A stretch of DNA of 64,000 nucleotides from Mesorhizobium sp. B2-3-12. GTDB taxonomy: Bacteria; Pseudomonadota; Alphaproteobacteria; Rhizobiales; Rhizobiaceae. The stretch is taken from NCBI RefSeq assembly GCF_006442205.1, contig NZ_VFVR01000008.1, forward strand, positions 272,218-336,217. The letters are read 5' to 3'. The position numbers and the translations under genes were made by a program. How positions within the stretch are numbered: position 1 is the stretch's first letter; each line of letters opens with the position of its first letter. The notes under the pieces were generated by a model. It saw only the letters and a list, made by a program, of their open reading frames with translations. It searched no databases and was not told the DNA's origin. Of the stretch, positions 61,217 through 64,000 are shown one piece after another.

Positions 61217-61798
61217 TCAGCGGTTCTTGCCGGGCACCCATAGCACGTCGGCATTTCCATTGTCATTGACCGCCCGGGCGGCGACAAACAGGAAATCCGA
61301 GACGCGGTTGATGTATTTCAGCCCGTCGCGGTTGACGTGTTCGGTAGGGTCCTGGGCCAGGGCGACCATCAGCCGCTCGGCGCGCCGCGCCACCGTACGG
61401 GCGAGATGCAGGGCGGCGGCGGCCGGTGTGCCGCCGTTCAGCACGAAGGATTTGAGCGGCCGCAGATCCTTGTTGAGGAGGTCGATGTCCTTCTCGACGC
61501 GGTCGGTCTGCGCCGGCGTGATCCGCAGCGGCTCGTAACCGAGCGGCTTGCCGTCATCGGGCACGGCGAGATCGGCGCCGAGGTCGAAAAGATCGTTCTG
61601 GATGCGCGACAGCATGGCGTCGATCGCCGGATGGCCGTCCGCCGTGTGGATCCGGGCCAGGCCGATACAGGCATTGGCTTCGTCGACCGTGCCGTAGGCG
61701 TCCACCCTGAGGTCGGATTTCAGCCGCCGCTCGCCGGTGCCGAGGCCCGTGGTGCCGTCATCGCCGGTGCGGGTGTAGATCTTGTTGAGCTTGACCAC
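61217..61798 (-). CDS. Cob(I)alamin adenosyltransferase, PduO type
   Basis: A 193-residue enzyme. IYTRTGDDGTTGLGTGERR at the N-terminus binds ATP, DAYGTVDEANACIGLAR follows, and LARTVARRAERLMV and YINRVSDFLFVAARA are the conserved active-site helices. It adds the adenosyl group to reduced corrinoids, the last step linking to the cobST pathway at the other end of the window. It lies 24 bp after the HIG1-like gene and 33 bp before the rhomboid gene. Confidence 0.93.
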   Translation of the reverse strand: MVKLNKIYTRTGDDGTTGLGTGERRLKSDLRVDAYGTVDEANACIGLARIHTADGHPAIDAMLSRIQNDLFDLGADLAVPDDGKPLGYEPLRITPAQTDRVEKDIDLLNKDLRPLKSFVLNGGTPAAAALHLARTVARRAERLMVALAQDPTEHVNRDGLKYINRVSDFLFVAARAVNDNGNADVLWVPGKNR

Positions 61799-61822
61799 GT
61801 CGTCTCCCCGCTGCCGACATCC

Positions 61823-62014
61823 TCACTTGCGGGTGAAATACACGGCCAGCAGGATCAGCACCAGCGCCACGGCCTGCAGCATGACGCGTGCCTGCATCAG
61901 CTTGTTGGAGGTGATGCCCGAACCGCCGCGCATCATGTTGATGAGGCCCCGGACCAGCACGATCACCACGGCGGCCATAACCAGAATGGCGAGGATGTTG
62001 AAGACGGTTGCCAT
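61823..62014 (-). CDS. Small HIG1-like twin-transmembrane protein
   Basis: A 63-residue protein with two helices (about residues 5-24 and 42-60) joined by a basic turn (MMRGGSGITSNKLMQARVM). The pattern resembles HIG1-domain proteins, which in mitochondria and alphaproteobacteria associate with cytochrome oxidase. The role here is unknown. It lies between the SDR gene and the adenosyltransferase gene. Confidence 0.82.
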   Translation of the reverse strand: MATVFNILAILVMAAVVIVLVRGLINMMRGGSGITSNKLMQARVMLQAVALVLILLAVYFTRK

Positions 62015-62040
62015 TTTTGCGTTTCCAGTTGTTTTCGCGT

Positions 62041-62907
62041 TCAGGCGCGTTTGGCCATCAGGCGGTAGAGTATCGATGCCGGCAGGATGCGTTTGAGCGC
62101 AGCGCCGATCCTGGCCGGCACTGTTACCACATAGTGCGGACGCGGGCGCCGCGACAGAAGTGCATGGCGCAGAACCTTGTAGACCACCTCAGGCCCGGGT
62201 TTCAGCACCGACTGGCTGCCGCCGGCGCGCAACCGCTCCAGTTGCGCAGCATAGTCGGCGCTGTGCACGGAATTCTCGATGTCGATGTTTTTCATGAACC
62301 AGGGCAGGCCGTTGCTGGCGATCCTGGATTTTACCGGCCCCGGCTCGATCAGTGAAACATGGACGCCGCTGCCGGCCAGTTCCTGGCGCTGGCAGAGCAT
62401 CAGAGCTTCGAGCGCATGCTTGGACGCCGAATAGGCGCCGCGAAAGCGCACCGGCACCAGACCAAGGATCGAGGAGCAATGGACGAGGCGGCCATAACCC
62501 TGGCGGCGCATCACCGGAACCAGCCGGCGGGTCAGGTCGTGCCAGCCGAAGAAATTGGCCTCGAACTGCTCCTTGAGCGCCGCAACGGACAGATCCTCGA
62601 CGGCGCCGGCCTGCGCATAGGCACCGTTGTTGAACAGTGCGTCGAGCCTGCCGCCGGTGCGGTCGAGCACCGCCGCCACCAGGGCGGCGATGCAATCCGG
62701 TTCGCTATAGTCAAGGTAAAAAGCCTCGATGCCGTCCGCTTCGAGCGCGGCAATGTCTTGCGGCTTGCGCGCCGTCGCGAACACCCGCCAGCCTTCGGCC
62801 TTCAAAGCACGGGCGCAATAGGCGCCGATGCCGGAAGAAGCACCGGTGACGATGATGGCGCGCAACTCTGCTGCTTGCGAATTCGTGGTTTGACGAAGGG
62901 TTGCCAT
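62041..62907 (-). CDS. Short-chain dehydrogenase/reductase
   Basis: A 288-residue SDR. The cofactor loop is IIVTGASSGIGAYCA near residue 20, the active-site YSASK is in GAYSASKHALEALM near 157, and NNGAYAQAG near 95. It starts ATG 62907 (MATLRQTTNS); 62916 and 62946 are in-frame alternatives. The substrate is unknown. It is divergent from the YihY gene with a 59-bp gap. Confidence 0.88.
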   Translation of the reverse strand: MATLRQTTNSQAAELRAIIVTGASSGIGAYCARALKAEGWRVFATARKPQDIAALEADGIEAFYLDYSEPDCIAALVAAVLDRTGGRLDALFNNGAYAQAGAVEDLSVAALKEQFEANFFGWHDLTRRLVPVMRRQGYGRLVHCSSILGLVPVRFRGAYSASKHALEALMLCQRQELAGSGVHVSLIEPGPVKSRIASNGLPWFMKNIDIENSVHSADYAAQLERLRAGGSQSVLKPGPEVVYKVLRHALLSRRPRPHYVVTVPARIGAALKRILPASILYRLMAKRA

Positions 62908-62966
62908 TTGCCGCATTCCCTTCCCATATTCGCGGCGTCGAGACAATCGAAGGGGAGCGCGCGTTC

Positions 62967-63818
62967 TTGCTGCGGAATATTGTCGCCCTGCGCCGCGTGC
63001 TCTACGACGCGCTCGGCCATTTCAACACCGATGACGGCTGGGCGATGGCCAGCCATCTGGCGATCACCTCGCTGATGGCGCTGTTTCCGTTCCTGATCTT
63101 CGCCACGACGCTGGGCAGCTTCCTCGGCGCCCAGGCCTTCGCCGACACGGCCGTGCATCTGGTCTTCGACACCTGGCCGGACCAGATCGCCAAGCCGATC
63201 GCGCATGAGGTGCTCAACGTGCTGACCGTCAGGCGCACCGACCTGTTGACCTACGGCGTGCTGCTTGCCGCCTACTTTGCCTCGAACGGCATTGAGGCGC
63301 TGCGCACATCGCTCAACCGTGCCTATCGGGTCACGGAGACGCGCGGCATCATTTATCGCCGGGTGCAGAGCATCTTTTTCGTGCTGATCGCGACCGCGGG
63401 GTTCCTGGCGATCAGCGTGCTCCTGGTGTTCGCGCCGTTGCTGGCGCGGCTGGCGGAAGCCCATTTCGAGTGGATCAAACCCTATACCGGCACGATCACT
63501 TTGTGGCGCTACGTCATTGCCTCGACCGTCATCATCGGCGGCCTGTTTGCCGTCCATTACTGGCTGCCGGCCGGCAAGCGCCGTTTCGTCTCGCTGGTGC
63601 CGGGCATCATCTTCACGCTGGCGGCATGGCTGATCGGCTCGACGATGTTTGCCACCTATCTCGACCATTTCTCGTCCTATGTGACGACCTATGCCGGCCT
63701 CGCCTCGATCATGATCGCGGTGGTCTTTCTCTACATCGTCTCGGCGATCTTCATCCTCGGCGGCGAGCTCAATGCCGCAATCAGCCGGTATCTGGAGGCG
63801 CGTGCGCGGGTTGGATGA
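62967..63818 (+). CDS. YihY/virulence factor BrkB family membrane protein
   Basis: About 283 residues with six helices. The family segment SHLAITSLMALFPFLIFA is near the N-terminus, and LAAYFASNGIEALRTSLNRAY and FILGGELNAAISRY follow. The start is taken as TTG 62967 (MLRNIVALRRVLYDAL), with AAGGGGAG nine bases upstream; a TTG at 62901 is possible but overlaps the divergent SDR start. The function is unknown despite the old name. Confidence 0.85.
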   Translation: MLRNIVALRRVLYDALGHFNTDDGWAMASHLAITSLMALFPFLIFATTLGSFLGAQAFADTAVHLVFDTWPDQIAKPIAHEVLNVLTVRRTDLLTYGVLLAAYFASNGIEALRTSLNRAYRVTETRGIIYRRVQSIFFVLIATAGFLAISVLLVFAPLLARLAEAHFEWIKPYTGTITLWRYVIASTVIIGGLFAVHYWLPAGKRRFVSLVPGIIFTLAAWLIGSTMFATYLDHFSSYVTTYAGLASIMIAVVFLYIVSAIFILGGELNAAISRYLEARARVG

Positions 63819-63824
63819 CCGGCC

Positions 63825-63896
63825 GAATTGAGGAATTGGAGAATTGGAGAACTGGAGAACTGGAGAACTGGAGAACTGGAGAAATTAGGAATTGCA
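63825..63896 (+). repeat. 8-bp tandem array, left
   Basis: Nine 8-bp units from 63825: GAATTGAG, two GAATTGGA, four GAACTGGA, GAAATTAG and GAATTGCA. It begins right after the YihY stop (63818). Confidence 0.9.
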
Positions 63897-63916
63897 CGCC
63901 GGCACCAGATGGCTGC

Positions 63917-64000
63917 AATTCCTCAATTCCTCAATTCCTCAATTCCTCAATTCCTCAATTCCTCAATTCCTCAATTCCTCAATTCCTCAATTCCTCAATT
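63917..64000 (+). repeat. 8-bp tandem array, right (runs off the window)
   Basis: AATTCCTC repeated about 10.5 times without change to the end of the window. Its reverse complement, GAGGAATT, occurs in the left array, so the two arrays are inverted relatives. TGCAATTC (63914-63921) and GAATTGCA (63889-63896) are exact inverse copies around 17 bp. Confidence 0.9.

Noticed and set aside
61799..61822. Cobalamin riboswitch before the PduO-type gene
   Set aside because: The gap to the upstream gene is only 24 bp, too short for a B12 aptamer. None was seen near cobST either, although the cobS start is outside the window.
63917..64000. CRISPR array
   Set aside because: The unit is 8 bp with no spacers, and no cas genes are nearby. 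The 17-bp and 22-bp arrays also lack spacers.

Overview
The window looks like chromosomal DNA of an alphaproteobacterium of the order Rhizobiales, most likely Mesorhizobium or a close relative. This rests on GC-rich coding sequence, the aerobic cobaltochelatase pair cobS-cobT, the gene orders metX-metW // hisC-tyrC, ftsE-ftsX-ydcF, argH-lipoprotein-lysA-TIGR02302 and etfB-etfA-hbdA, a RirA-type iron box, a CtrA-type box, and short intergenic palindromes of the kind scattered through rhizobial genomes. No phage, insertion sequence, CRISPR array, rRNA or tRNA was seen. Most of the window is core housekeeping DNA with about 65 protein genes.

Layout. 1-3.4 kb: end of cobS, cobT and a secreted phytase-like esterase. 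3.5-11.2 kb: an ArsR-SRPBCC pair, a spermidine-synthase-like methyltransferase-fold protein, a queuosine-precursor transporter under a probable preQ1 riboswitch, rpmB, a DUF3108 protein, an EamA exporter, a YhhN protein, a cupin, gloB and a methyltransferase. 11.3-16.8 kb: an SbmA/YddA-type ABC protein, a DUF1194 secreted protein, two glycosyltransferases in less GC-rich DNA, and a DUF1330 protein. 16.7-21 kb: metX-metW behind a SAM-II riboswitch with a terminator, divergent from hisC-tyrC. 21-32.5 kb: a sugar kinase, DUF2125, ChaC, an aldo-keto reductase, LysE, an acyltransferase, a LysR regulator with a flavin-binding-fold protein, ydcF, ftsEX with a perfect CtrA box, hpt and a CpdR-like receiver. 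32.4-42.4 kb: an EamA transporter with a divergent LysR gene, VOC, TIGR02302, a PLP dehydratase, lysA, a small lipoprotein, argH and a TlpA thioredoxin. 42.4-57.3 kb: an MHYT-PAS-GGDEF-EAL protein, ugpBAEC, a ferric-iron ABC transporter (fbpABC type), a SigF-NrsF pair and a PAS-GGDEF protein. 57.3-64 kb: hbdA, etfA, etfB, a rhomboid protease, a PduO-type adenosyltransferase, a HIG1-like twin-TM protein, an SDR, YihY, and 8-bp tandem arrays that run off the end.

How the genes work together. CobST and the PduO adenosyltransferase belong to B12 synthesis; MetX/MetW start methionine synthesis and are probably switched off by SAM; HisC and TyrC share aromatic/histidine aminotransfer and tyrosine synthesis; ArgH and LysA finish arginine and lysine synthesis; EtfAB and HbdA serve beta-oxidation or polyhydroxybutyrate metabolism. 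The most interesting content is regulatory: a preQ1-I-like aptamer that contains the Shine-Dalgarno and start codon of its gene, a SAM-II aptamer with a candidate antiterminator/terminator switch, a CtrA box before ftsEX, an IRO box before fbpA, a SigF-type promoter before sigF-nrsF, and several unexplained tandem or palindromic repeats. I found no clearly new multi-gene system.
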